Below are positions 1 through 7,027 of a DNA stretch of 9,328 nt, in pieces. Location of the stretch: assembly GCA_030433195.1 (NCBI GenBank), contig JAUIME010000148.1, positions 1 to 9,328 of the forward strand, given 5' to 3'. The number at the start of each line of letters is the position of its first letter. Position 1 is the stretch's first letter. This DNA comes from a bacterium (GTDB lineage: Bacteria; Planctomycetota; JACOTG01; JAUIME01). The notes below the pieces were generated by a model that searched no databases, was not told the origin of the DNA, and saw only the letters and a program-made list of their open reading frames with translations. A program made the position numbers and the translations under genes.

Positions 1-678
1 GCCGGCATGCCCGTTGCGAAAATCGCGGCCCAGGTGCAGGCGGGTAAAACATTGACGGAACTGGGCTTTTTGGAAACCCCGGCCGTCAATGGATTCTTTG
101 TAAAGGAGTCTGTGCTGCCCTTTGACAAGCTGCAGGGGGCAGATGCCCGCCTCAGCCCGGAGATGCGCAGTACGGGCGAGGTGATGGGCTACGACCCCAA
201 CTTCGGAATCGCGTTCGCGAAGGCGCAGCAATCCACGGGCGTGACGTTGCCCGCGAACGGCTCGGTCTTCGTCTCGGTGAACGACAACGACAAACGCAAC
301 GTCGTTCCCATCGCGCGTGACCTGTCGGAGCTCGGCTTCCGACTCTACGCGACGACGGGTACGGCCGAAACGCTGCGCGGCGAGGGCATCGCGGTCGAGA
401 CGGTCTTCAAGGTGAACGAAGGTCGGCCGCACATCGTCGACTACATGAAGAACGGCGAGATCGACCTGCTCATCAATACGCCGCTCGGCAAGACGAGCTA
501 CGAAGACGAGAGGGCGATGCGTCGCACGGCCTACGAATGCGGGATCCTCGCGATCACCACGCTCTCGGGCGCGCGCGCCGCGGTCGAAGGCATCCGCAGC
601 CTGCGCGAGGGCGTGTTGCACGTCCGATCGTTGCAGGAGATCCACGCCGCGAGCGAGACTGCCGCGAGGGTCGGTTGA
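1..678 (+). CDS. carB: Carbamoyl-phosphate synthase large subunit, C-terminal part (5' truncated by window)
   Basis: This is the last 225 codons of the large subunit of carbamoyl-phosphate synthase, which makes carbamoyl phosphate from bicarbonate, ammonia (from glutamine via CarA) and two ATP, feeding pyrimidine and arginine synthesis in the cytoplasm. The reading frame is open from base 1, and the Met at 7 is internal. The visible part begins near the end of the second ATP-grasp half, with the CarB motifs VAKIAAQVQAGKTL, SVLPFDK and SPEMRSTGEVMG. It then enters the MGS-like allosteric domain from about base 253 (NGSVFVSVNDNDKRNVV). Residues that bind UMP/IMP or ornithine in the E. coli enzyme appear conserved: the two Thr of TTGTA, Lys of FKVNEGRPHI, and Asn and Thr of INTPLG. 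Feedback regulation is therefore probably retained. The dehydrogenase gene starts two bases after the TGA. The codons of the first 130 bases differ from the rest (see findings). Confidence 0.97.
   Translation, partial: AGMPVAKIAAQVQAGKTLTELGFLETPAVNGFFVKESVLPFDKLQGADARLSPEMRSTGEVMGYDPNFGIAFAKAQQSTGVTLPANGSVFVSVNDNDKRNVVPIARDLSELGFRLYATTGTAETLRGEGIAVETVFKVNEGRPHIVDYMKNGEIDLLINTPLGKTSYEDERAMRRTAYECGILAITTLSGARAAVEGIRSLREGVLHVRSLQEIHAASETAARVG
666..670 (+). promoter_or_regulatory. Ribosome binding site of the dehydrogenase gene
   Basis: GAGGG lies inside the last codons of carB, ten bases before the GTG at 681. This spacing favours GTG 681 over the in-frame TTG at 675, which overlaps the carB stop but would leave only four bases. 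Longer versions of the frame, back to an ATG at 537, would overlap carB by about 140 bases with Arg-rich sequence unlike the family and are not credible. Confidence 0.55.
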
Positions 679-680
679 GC

Positions 681-1670
681 GTGCGCTTTCCCATTGCCGC
701 GCCCGGATCGACGCGCATCGGCTGGATCGGAACCGGCGTCATGGGCGCGTCGATGTGCGGCCACCTGATCGATGCCGGGTACGACGTGTCCGTCTTTTCG
801 CGCACGCGCTCGAAAGCCGATCCGCTCGTCGATCGCGGTGCTACCTGGGCCGCCGATCCGGCTGCGGTGGCGGCCGACGCCGACATCGTCTTGAGCATCG
901 TGGCGTTGCCCACCGACGTTCGATCGGTGATGCTCGGCGAACACGGCGCGGTCGCGGCCGCGAAGCCGGGCGCGGTCGTCGTCGACATGACGACGAGCGA
1001 GCCGTCACTCGCGATCGAGATCGCCGAAGCGGCCGGGACACGCGGCGTCGGTGCCATCGATGCGCCGGTTTCGGGAGGCGACGTCGGGGCCCGCGAGGCG
1101 CGCCTGTCGATCATGGTGGGCGGCGACGAGGACGCGGTACGCGCGGTTCGGCCCGTCTTCGAGGTGCTCGGCAAGAACATCCTCCATCTCGGTCCGGCCG
1201 GATCGGGGCAGCACACGAAGATGTCGAACCAGATCCTCATCGCGACGACGATGATCGGCATGGTCGAGAGCCTCGTGTACGGCTATCGCGCCGGGCTCGA
1301 TCTCGAGCAACTCATCGCGGCGATCGGCAAGGGCGCCGCCGGGTGCTGGTCGCTCGACAACTACGCGCCGCGTATCCTGCGCCGCGATTTCGACCCCGGC
1401 TTCTTCGTCGAGCACTTCGTGAAGGACATGCGCATCGCGCTCGACGAGGCCGCGCGGCGTGACCTCGTGCTGCCGGGCCTCGCGTTGGCGCACCAGCTCT
1501 ACACGAGCCTCGTCGCCAAGGGCCACGGCCGCTGCGGGACGCAAGCGCTCGCACTCGTGCTCGAAGAGTTGTGCGCGTGCGAAATGCCCGACATCGCCGC
1601 CGCGACGTCGAAGGGAGCGGCACCTTCCGGAGCGAGTGCGCCTGAGGCCGAGAGCCGAGCCCGAGGATGA
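681..1670 (+). CDS. NAD(P)-dependent beta-hydroxyacid dehydrogenase, 3-hydroxyisobutyrate dehydrogenase family
   Basis: A 329-residue cytoplasmic oxidoreductase of the 3-hydroxyisobutyrate / tartronate-semialdehyde / 6-phosphogluconate dehydrogenase superfamily, which oxidises beta-hydroxyacids or reduces the matching semialdehydes with NAD(P). Residues 13-22 (IGWIGTGVMG) form the Rossmann dinucleotide-binding motif. DAPVSGG (127-133) is the family substrate-binding motif. GPAGSGQHTKMSNQ (171-184) carries the presumed catalytic Lys180 and Asn183 of the all-helical C-terminal domain. Lys248-Asp249 matches the conserved KD near the cofactor. Near the C terminus the common G-x-x-D-x-S element reads GHGRCGTQAL, so the Asp and Ser are replaced. 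The last 25 or so residues are Ala/Ser/Glu-rich and probably disordered, making the protein slightly longer than the usual 290-300. GTG start two bases after carB; the stop overlaps the next ATG. The exact substrate cannot be read from the sequence. Confidence 0.9.
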   Translation: MRFPIAAPGSTRIGWIGTGVMGASMCGHLIDAGYDVSVFSRTRSKADPLVDRGATWAADPAAVAADADIVLSIVALPTDVRSVMLGEHGAVAAAKPGAVVVDMTTSEPSLAIEIAEAAGTRGVGAIDAPVSGGDVGAREARLSIMVGGDEDAVRAVRPVFEVLGKNILHLGPAGSGQHTKMSNQILIATTMIGMVESLVYGYRAGLDLEQLIAAIGKGAAGCWSLDNYAPRILRRDFDPGFFVEHFVKDMRIALDEAARRDLVLPGLALAHQLYTSLVAKGHGRCGTQALALVLEELCACEMPDIAAATSKGAAPSGASAPEAESRARG

Positions 1671-2692
1671 GCCTCGGCGAGTTCTTCGCCCTCGGGGCCG
1701 CCGTCACGTGGGCCATGGCGGTCATCTTGTTCAAGCTGAGCGGCGAGCGCATGCCGCCGCTCGCCCTCAATCTCTTCAAGACCACCCTGTCGCTCGTCTT
1801 GCTCGTGCTGACGCTGTTCGTTCTCGGCGAGCCGCTGCTTCCCGATCGCCCCGTGGCCGAGTACGTCGTGTTGTTGCTCTCGGGCATCATCGGGATCACG
1901 CTCTCCGACACGCTCTTTTTCTACGGGCTCAATCGATTGGGCGCGGGGCTGAACTCCATCGTCGAGTGCCTCTACAGCCCGTCGATCATCTTGCTGAGTT
2001 TCCTGTTCTTGCCCGATGCGACGCTCACGCTCGTCGACGCGGCCGGGCTCGCACTCATTCTCGCGGCGTTGTTTCTGATCGCGTCGCCGCGCAGCGAAGG
2101 GGCCGAGCGCAAGGACATGATCGTGGGAATCGCGTGCGGCGCGGCGGCGATGGTGTCGCTCGCCGTCGGCGTGATGATGTTCATCCCGATCGTCGCGCAC
2201 GTCTCGGTGTTCTGGGCGTCGGCGGTCCGGACGTTTGGGGCGGTGCTCACGCTGGCCGCACTTCCGCTGCTCCGGCGAGACGCGCGGCATCTGTTCGATT
2301 GCTTCCGTCCGTCGGCGGTCTGGATGTGGTCGATTCCGGGCTCGATCCTCGGAACCTACGTCGCGTTGCTATTCTGGACGCTCGGGTTCAAGCACGCCTC
2401 TTCGAGCCGAGCGGCGATCCTCAACCAGTCGAACACGATCTTCGTGTTGATTCTGGCCACGATCTTCTTGCGTGAGTCGTTGACACGACGCAAGCTGATC
2501 GCGATCTCGCTCGGTATCGGCGGGGTCGTCGTGGTCACGTTGCTCGGGAGTGGGCGCGACGACGCAGAGGGCGGACGACCGCGTGACGAGGGCACCGTGA
2601 GCGGTCGTGTCGCAACCGATGCGTCTGCGAGTCCGTCGACGCTCGTCGTCGTCTCGAGCCCGTCACCCGCGCCTTCGCCTCGGGTTCCTTGA
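1667..2692 (+). CDS. DMT-superfamily permease, EamA type
   Basis: A 341-residue inner-membrane protein with ten predicted hydrophobic segments, at about residues 3-23, 32-54, 65-88, 98-115, 123-139, 150-173, 178-201, 218-239, 248-267 and 275-293. They form two five-helix EamA halves, as in drug/metabolite transporters that exchange or export amino acids, metabolites or drugs. The second half ends with the typical pattern around IFLRESLTRRK followed by a Gly-rich last helix (IGGVVVV). After it comes a 48-residue cytoplasmic tail rich in Asp, Arg, Ser and Pro (294-341), longer than usual for the family. Start: the ATG overlaps the stop of the dehydrogenase gene (ATGA). The only SD-like bases, CGAGG, touch the ATG with no spacing, so translation probably depends on coupling to the upstream gene. 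The substrate is unknown; export of a metabolite related to the coupled dehydrogenase is a guess. Confidence 0.92.
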   Translation: MSLGEFFALGAAVTWAMAVILFKLSGERMPPLALNLFKTTLSLVLLVLTLFVLGEPLLPDRPVAEYVVLLLSGIIGITLSDTLFFYGLNRLGAGLNSIVECLYSPSIILLSFLFLPDATLTLVDAAGLALILAALFLIASPRSEGAERKDMIVGIACGAAAMVSLAVGVMMFIPIVAHVSVFWASAVRTFGAVLTLAALPLLRRDARHLFDCFRPSAVWMWSIPGSILGTYVALLFWTLGFKHASSSRAAILNQSNTIFVLILATIFLRESLTRRKLIAISLGIGGVVVVTLLGSGRDDAEGGRPRDEGTVSGRVATDASASPSTLVVVSSPSPAPSPRVP

Positions 2693-2717
2693 TCGATTCG
2701 TGGTGCGGCCCTATACT
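2689..2717 (+). promoter_or_regulatory. Sigma70-like promoter of the giant repeat protein
   Basis: TTGATC (2689-2694), 17 bases, then TATACT (2712-2717) match the -35 TTGACA and -10 TATAAT boxes at 4 of 6 and 5 of 6 positions with ideal spacing. The -35 box contains the TGA stop of the permease gene (2690-2692). Predicted transcription start is near 2724, giving a leader of about 65 bases. This separates the repeat-protein gene from the carB trio. Confidence 0.72.
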
Positions 2718-2775
2718 GGCTTCTCCAGGGTCCGATCCCGCGAGAAGGCGATGTCGTAAGCCGATCCTCCGATTC

Positions 2776-2780
2776 AGGAG
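2776..2780 (+). promoter_or_regulatory. Ribosome binding site of the giant repeat protein
   Basis: AGGAG eight bases before ATG 2789 is the best Shine-Dalgarno sequence in the window and fixes the start. CTCC at 2767-2770 could pair with GGAG at 2777-2780 across a six-base loop, and TTCTCC at 2721-2726 is complementary to GGAGAA at 2777-2782. Partial masking of the site is therefore conceivable, though the stems are short. Confidence 0.8.
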
Positions 2781-2788
2781 AAACTCGT

Positions 2789-5700
2789 ATGAAGCGGGAG
2801 CAGTCGTCCGGTTGGATCCTCCTCGTCGTGTTCGCCGTCATTCTCGTGGCGGTTGGATACATCCTCTTCTTTCGCGGCGGTGAGCCGGATCCGCTCGATT
2901 CTTCGCGCCGCGCCTCCCGATCCGACACGCCCTCGCGCGTCGAGCACGACGTCGATCCGCGTGCGCCCCGGGGCACGAACCCGAGCACGGCCGCGTCGGA
3001 TTCCGGCGACGAGGCGCCGACCCCGATCGACCCCGATCGCGAACCGATGCTCCGCGGGGTCGTCACGGGACCGGACGGACCCGTGCCGCGCGCCGAAGTG
3101 CGGCTCTACTCGATGGACGGCGTCTACGATCTCGTCTCGCGACTCGAGAACCAGGTCGTCCTGACTTCGGTCGACAACGTCCGCCAGATCATCGACGGCG
3201 TCAAGGACGAGCTCGTCGCTTTCGCCGGCACCGCGATTCGTGCGCGTGCCGACGATTCGGGGGAGTACGCGTTCTACGACGTTCCCGAGAGCTCGTTCTT
3301 CGCGCTCACGATCGGCAAGGACCATGTCTTCGGCTACGGGGACGTGCTCGTCGCCGAAGAGGGGGCGACGCGTACGTTCGACATCGAGCTCCAGAGGGGC
3401 GACTCGATCCGCGGTCGCGTCGTCGATCCGCAGGGGGGCTCCGTTGCGGGGGTCACGCTGCTCGCGGTGTTGCGGCCGCCCGGTATGGCGAGTTTCACGA
3501 AGATCGCGCGCGAGCTCATGGCCTACGTGAACGGCGAGTTCTTGCGCGGACCGCTCACCGTGACGACCGACGCGAGCGGCGACTTCGCGTTCGACACGCT
3601 GCCGCGCGGCACCTACGACCTCATCGCGACGCGCGACGGCTCGGCTCCCGCCGTCAGCGAAGCGGTTCGCTCCGGGAACGACGGAGTCCTCGTCGTGTTG
3701 ACCCCGGGCGCGCGCGTCTCGGGGCGGCTCGTCGATACGGCGGGCGCTTCGGTGGGGGACGTCATCGTTCGCCTCGAACCCACCAGCGATTTTTCGGCGA
3801 TCCCGATTCCCGGAGTCGGGGACATGATGCGGACGTTCGCGAGCCTGCTCGAAGAGGATCCGATCGAGCTCGTGACGGCCGACGACGGCTCGTTCTTCTT
3901 CGATCCCGTATCCCCCGGAAGCTACGACCTCCGCGTCGAGGTACGCGGGTACATTCCGCTCGAACGTCCCGTTACGGCAAAGTCGGGGGAGCTCACGGAG
4001 CTCGGATCGCTGACACTCGATGCCGGCGAATCGATGTACGGACGCGTCGTCGACGAGAGCGGCGCGCCGGTCGCGAACGCGCTCGTGTCGGCATCGCCCA
4101 CGGAGGGGATGTTCGGACGCGGCACCGATCTCTCGGGCGACCTGCTGACGGGACGCACGCGCGTTCGTTCGGACGATCGCGGCCGGTTCACCATCGCCGG
4201 TCTCGCGTCGAAGCCGTACTCCCTGACCGCGACCGCGCCGGGCTACGGCCGTGCGATCGTCTCCGACGTGCGCCCGGGAACCGCGACGACGCTCACGATG
4301 CGTCCGGGATGGACCGTGGGAGGGCTCGTCGTGCGCGGCGATACCGGCGAGCCCGTCGAGGGAGTGAGCGTACGTGCGGGAGGAGTCGTCGGCGAGACCG
4401 ATGCCGAGGGTCGATTCATGCTCCGAGACGTGACGCCCGGCGAGGAAGCACCCGGCGGTCTCGCGTTCGACGTTTCGGAGGACGAGCCCGGTAGTGTGCG
4501 CGTCGTCGCCAAGCACCCCGAGTACGTCGCCGAGCGCGAGCGCATCGACAAGGAGACGGTCGACGCGGGAACCGCACGCATCGAGCTGTGGCCGCAGCCG
4601 GTCATCGACGGCAGCGTCGTCGGGCCGAACGGCGAACCGTTGCCGGGCGTTCTCATCCGCGTCGTGGCACCCGAAGAGGCGCCCGAGTTCGCATCCGATC
4701 TGATGTTCGCGGCCGCGACCGTGACCGATCTCGACGGCACGTTCTCGGTTCGCTCGGGAGCCCTCGAGTTCGGTGGCGAGGTTCGCATCAAGGCGTCGCA
4801 CGTGAAGTACGCGACGACGTTCTCGGACAACCTCGAGCTCGAAGCCGACGAAGCGATCCCGCAGGTCACGTTGCGCATGGTTCCTGGCGGAGTGATCGAA
4901 GGACAGGTCACCGACGGATCGTATCCGCTCGCGGGTGTGCAGGTGCGGCTCGGGATGGCGCGCGAGAACGGCCGGCAGGAGGGCATGATGCTCGCGATGA
5001 TGGGAATCCCCGCCGGCGGGCGACGCGTGTACACCGACGACGAAGGGCGGTACGAGTTCGAGAAAGTCGCGCCGGGGTCGTACGACGTCGAGGCCAAGGG
5101 CGTTCATTTCGCGGATTCCGAAACCGAGCGAGCCGAGATCGGGGACGGCGGCGCGCTCACGATCGATTTCACGCTCGACCCGGGCGGGGTGCTCGACGGA
5201 AGCGTCACCGACCGCACGGGAGCGCCGATCGCGGGAGCGCGCGTGCGGGTGTTCCGAGAGGGGCAAGGCGAGGAAGCGATGGTGCGTCGCATGATGAACG
5301 TATCGCTTCAGAGTACCGTGACCGACGACTTCGGCGTCTTCCGGCTCGTCGGTGTGCCGCGCGAGCCGTTGTCCGTGTCGGCCTCGGCCGATGGTTTCGT
5401 GACCGCCGAAGTGGACGAAGTGCTTCCCGATGCCGAGAGCGTGAATCTCGTTCTGCTCACCGAATCGCGGCTCGCGGGCGTCGTCGTCGCGGCCGAAAAC
5501 GGGGCGCCGATTCACGAGTTCCAGGTCCGGTTGCAGCGTACGGACGGTGAGGCGCGAAGCGAACGCAACCCGTTCGGGATGTCGGATCGCTGGCGGTCCT
5601 TCCAGGACTCGACGGGGCGCTTCGAGTTCCAATCGCTCGAGCCGGGCCGGTACTCGATCGAGGTGCGCGCGTTGCGCTACGGATTGCATCGATCCGAATT

Positions 5701-6331
5701 CCGGCTTCGTGAAGGCGAGTCGAAGTCGATGCGGATCGCGCTCGTCGAGTCGGGCGTCCTCACGGGTCGCGTGGTGAAGGACTCGGACGGAAAGCCGGTC
5801 CGCGGGGCGCGCGTTTCGTTCGTGCGGCCCGAGGCGGAGGAGTCCGGTCCGTGGTGGGGCGGCATGATGGGCGACTCGGCTCGGACCGACGCCGACGGCT
5901 ACTTCGAGATCACCGAGATTCCCGACGGCGAGCAAGTGCTCCAGGTCCAACACCAGGACTACATCTTGCACCGCGAGGAGCTGAACATCGGCGCGGGTCA
6001 GAGCCGGGAGATCAAGGTTCGACTCAGCGAGGGGATGGTCGTGTCGGGTTCGGCGCGCGATCGTTACGACAACGCGGCCACGGGGAACATGCTGCTGTTG
6101 CGCGGCGAAGGCGACTCGAAGTTCGCGTTCGTGGGGCAGGACGGCTCGTTCCGGTTTTCGGGGCTCGCACCCGGAACCTACGAGATTCAGCGTGTTTCAC
6201 GCGGTGGCGGCGGCGGGCCGGGGCAGGAGCCCGAAGTGCTGCTCGAAGTCGTGCTCGAAGAAGAGAGCAAGACCGACGTCGCGCTCACGATGGAGGCGGT
6301 CGAAACGCGCGGTCCTCGCGGCGGAGGCTGA
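2789..6331 (+). CDS. Membrane-anchored protein with eleven carboxypeptidase-regulatory-like beta-sandwich repeats
   Basis: A 1180-residue protein of unknown specific function. Residues 9-28 are one strongly hydrophobic segment preceded by MKREQSSG. There is no cysteine lipobox and no clear signal-peptidase site, so I read it as an uncleaved signal anchor with the rest outside the cytoplasm. A charged, Pro/Ser-rich linker follows (30-86). Eleven tandem beta-sandwich repeats of about 95-120 residues begin at residues 88, 208, 311, 417, 511, 607, 704, 803, 896, 992 and 1086. Each opens with a strand like GRVVDxxGxPVxGAxV and later has T(D/x)xxGxFxFxxVxPGxYxL, the hallmark of CarboxypepD_reg / CNA-B-like folds. 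The end is Gly-rich (1139-1144, 1177-1180). No protease, glycosidase or LPXTG motif is visible. Such arrays usually act as stalks, adhesins or carbohydrate/protein-binding modules. It has its own promoter and SD and no cysteine at all. Confident of architecture, not of role. Confidence 0.9.
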   Translation: MKREQSSGWILLVVFAVILVAVGYILFFRGGEPDPLDSSRRASRSDTPSRVEHDVDPRAPRGTNPSTAASDSGDEAPTPIDPDREPMLRGVVTGPDGPVPRAEVRLYSMDGVYDLVSRLENQVVLTSVDNVRQIIDGVKDELVAFAGTAIRARADDSGEYAFYDVPESSFFALTIGKDHVFGYGDVLVAEEGATRTFDIELQRGDSIRGRVVDPQGGSVAGVTLLAVLRPPGMASFTKIARELMAYVNGEFLRGPLTVTTDASGDFAFDTLPRGTYDLIATRDGSAPAVSEAVRSGNDGVLVVLTPGARVSGRLVDTAGASVGDVIVRLEPTSDFSAIPIPGVGDMMRTFASLLEEDPIELVTADDGSFFFDPVSPGSYDLRVEVRGYIPLERPVTAKSGELTELGSLTLDAGESMYGRVVDESGAPVANALVSASPTEGMFGRGTDLSGDLLTGRTRVRSDDRGRFTIAGLASKPYSLTATAPGYGRAIVSDVRPGTATTLTMRPGWTVGGLVVRGDTGEPVEGVSVRAGGVVGETDAEGRFMLRDVTPGEEAPGGLAFDVSEDEPGSVRVVAKHPEYVAERERIDKETVDAGTARIELWPQPVIDGSVVGPNGEPLPGVLIRVVAPEEAPEFASDLMFAAATVTDLDGTFSVRSGALEFGGEVRIKASHVKYATTFSDNLELEADEAIPQVTLRMVPGGVIEGQVTDGSYPLAGVQVRLGMARENGRQEGMMLAMMGIPAGGRRVYTDDEGRYEFEKVAPGSYDVEAKGVHFADSETERAEIGDGGALTIDFTLDPGGVLDGSVTDRTGAPIAGARVRVFREGQGEEAMVRRMMNVSLQSTVTDDFGVFRLVGVPREPLSVSASADGFVTAEVDEVLPDAESVNLVLLTESRLAGVVVAAENGAPIHEFQVRLQRTDGEARSERNPFGMSDRWRSFQDSTGRFEFQSLEPGRYSIEVRALRYGLHRSEFRLREGESKSMRIALVESGVLTGRVVKDSDGKPVRGARVSFVRPEAEESGPWWGGMMGDSARTDADGYFEITEIPDGEQVLQVQHQDYILHREELNIGAGQSREIKVRLSEGMVVSGSARDRYDNAATGNMLLLRGEGDSKFAFVGQDGSFRFSGLAPGTYEIQRVSRGGGGGPGQEPEVLLEVVLEEESKTDVALTMEAVETRGPRGGG
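3050..6298 (+). repeat. Eleven tandem protein-level repeats (beta-sandwich modules)
   Basis: Module starts on DNA are near 3050, 3410, 3719, 4037, 4319, 4607, 4898, 5195, 5474, 5762 and 6044. From the third module on the spacing is nearly regular (about 280-320 bases). The modules are diverged at DNA level, so this is an old expansion rather than a recent tandem duplication. Modules 1-3 are longest because they carry 25-45-residue inserts between the second strand and the TDxxG turn. Module 5 is almost without an insert there, and module 11 is the most degenerate (start SGSARDRYDN). Confidence 0.85.
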
Positions 6332-6350
6332 TCGCTTCGCTGCGCTCGCG

Positions 6351-6899
6351 TCAGCGTGATTCGCGGCGTTGCCAGTCTTCGAAGAAGCGGAAGCTCGCGA
6401 TCGTCATGCCGTCCCAGAGAGATCCGTCTTCGATCGCCCGGCGCACCGCGTCGGGTGTGACGTGGCGGATCTCGAAGAACTCGGTCGCCTCGGGCTCCGC
6501 GCCGACGAGCTCGAGTTCGGTCGCGAGGAAGACGTGGCACATCTCGTTCGAGACGCCGTTGTACGGTGCGAACTCGCCGATCTTCTGCCACTGCGCCGCG
6601 CGATAGCCGGCCTCTTCGCGCAGCTCTTCGGCGGCGTTGAACGCGGGCTCGTAGCCGGGTTTGATTCCCCCCGCGGGAAACTCGAGGCTGTCGCGTCCGA
6701 CGAGGTAGCGGTACTGCGAGACGAGGACGAGGCGCCCGTCGGCAAGCCGCGGAACCACCATCGTCGATCCGGGGATGTCGACGTAGTGGTAGTCGGCGAC
6801 GTCGCCGCCCGGCAGCCGATAGCGGTCGTGCGAGAGCACGTAGTAGGGGCACGAGAAGACCGTCTCCTTCGAGAGACGGGACCAGGCGGCGTCGGACAT
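6351..6899 (-). CDS. Nudix hydrolase, ADP-ribose pyrophosphatase type
   Basis: A 182-residue cytoplasmic hydrolase that probably cleaves nucleoside-diphosphate compounds such as ADP-ribose or other NDP-sugars into a nucleoside monophosphate and a sugar phosphate. The fold is supported by the strand pattern ahead of the box (MVVPRLADGRLVLVSQYRY, 47-65, including the QYR typical of ADPRases), by EFPAGG (73-78) and by the Nudix box ending EELREEAGY (91-99). The presumed metal-binding Glu92, Glu95 and Glu96 are present. Against the consensus GX5EX7REUXEEXGU, the first Glu is Tyr83 (Glu84 is next to it) and the Arg is Glu91. Start: ATG at 6897-6899 follows GGAGG by four bases. The frame can be extended 50 codons upstream, but that part is Arg/Pro-rich and lacks family similarity. 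The gene is convergent with the repeat-protein gene (19-base gap) and divergent from the LON-domain gene. Exact substrate unknown. Confidence 0.93.
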   Translation of the reverse strand: MSDAAWSRLSKETVFSCPYYVLSHDRYRLPGGDVADYHYVDIPGSTMVVPRLADGRLVLVSQYRYLVGRDSLEFPAGGIKPGYEPAFNAAEELREEAGYRAAQWQKIGEFAPYNGVSNEMCHVFLATELELVGAEPEATEFFEIRHVTPDAVRRAIEDGSLWDGMTIASFRFFEDWQRRESR

Positions 6900-6903
6900 G
6901 GGG

Positions 6904-6908
6904 CCTCC
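6904..6908 (-). promoter_or_regulatory. Ribosome binding site of the Nudix gene
   Basis: On the minus strand GGAGG precedes the ATG by four C residues. It is strong but slightly close, and it decides the start at 6899 against the longer upstream frame. I could not find a convincing -35/-10 pair for this gene further upstream in the shared 230-base divergent region. Confidence 0.7.
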
Positions 6909-6998
6909 GGGTTGGGCGTGCGGCGGCGAATTCGAAGGGCACAGGGGTAGTTTCTCGCCGCCGAGAGCGCAATGCGGCCGCCGAGCCGGCTCGGATCG

Positions 6999-7027
6999 TT
7001 GACGGAGCTGCGGCGCCCGCTTAGAAT
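6999..7027 (+). promoter_or_regulatory. Sigma70-like promoter of the LON-domain gene
   Basis: TTGACG (6999-7004), 17 bases, TAGAAT (7022-7027): 5 of 6 matches in each box with optimal spacing, the best two-box promoter in the window. Predicted start is near 7034, leaving a leader of roughly 95 bases. It lies in the divergent intergenic region between the Nudix and LON-domain genes (6900-7129), which otherwise holds no gene I can support. Confidence 0.75.

Noticed and set aside
537..680. Longer N-terminus for the dehydrogenase starting at ATG 537
   Set aside because: This would overlap carB by about 140 bases and add 48 Arg-rich residues before the Rossmann motif. The family begins only a few residues before that motif.
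2774..5971. A 1065-codon open frame on the minus strand opposite the giant repeat gene
   Set aside because: Its translation is Arg/His/Asp/Glu-rich without any domain pattern. In GC-rich genes the antisense frame often lacks stops because stop complements are rare codons. The plus-strand frame has clear repeats, a promoter, an SD and a membrane anchor.
6332..6360. Possible bidirectional terminator between the convergent repeat-protein and Nudix genes (CGCTG 6338-6342 with CAGCG 6352-6356)
   Set aside because: Only a 5-bp stem with a nine-base loop, no T-run on either strand, and part of it lies in the Nudix coding end.
6944..6972. Minus-strand promoter for the Nudix gene (TTGCGC, 17 bases, TACCCC)
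   Set aside because: The -10 matches the consensus too poorly to support it. The promoter may be nonstandard.
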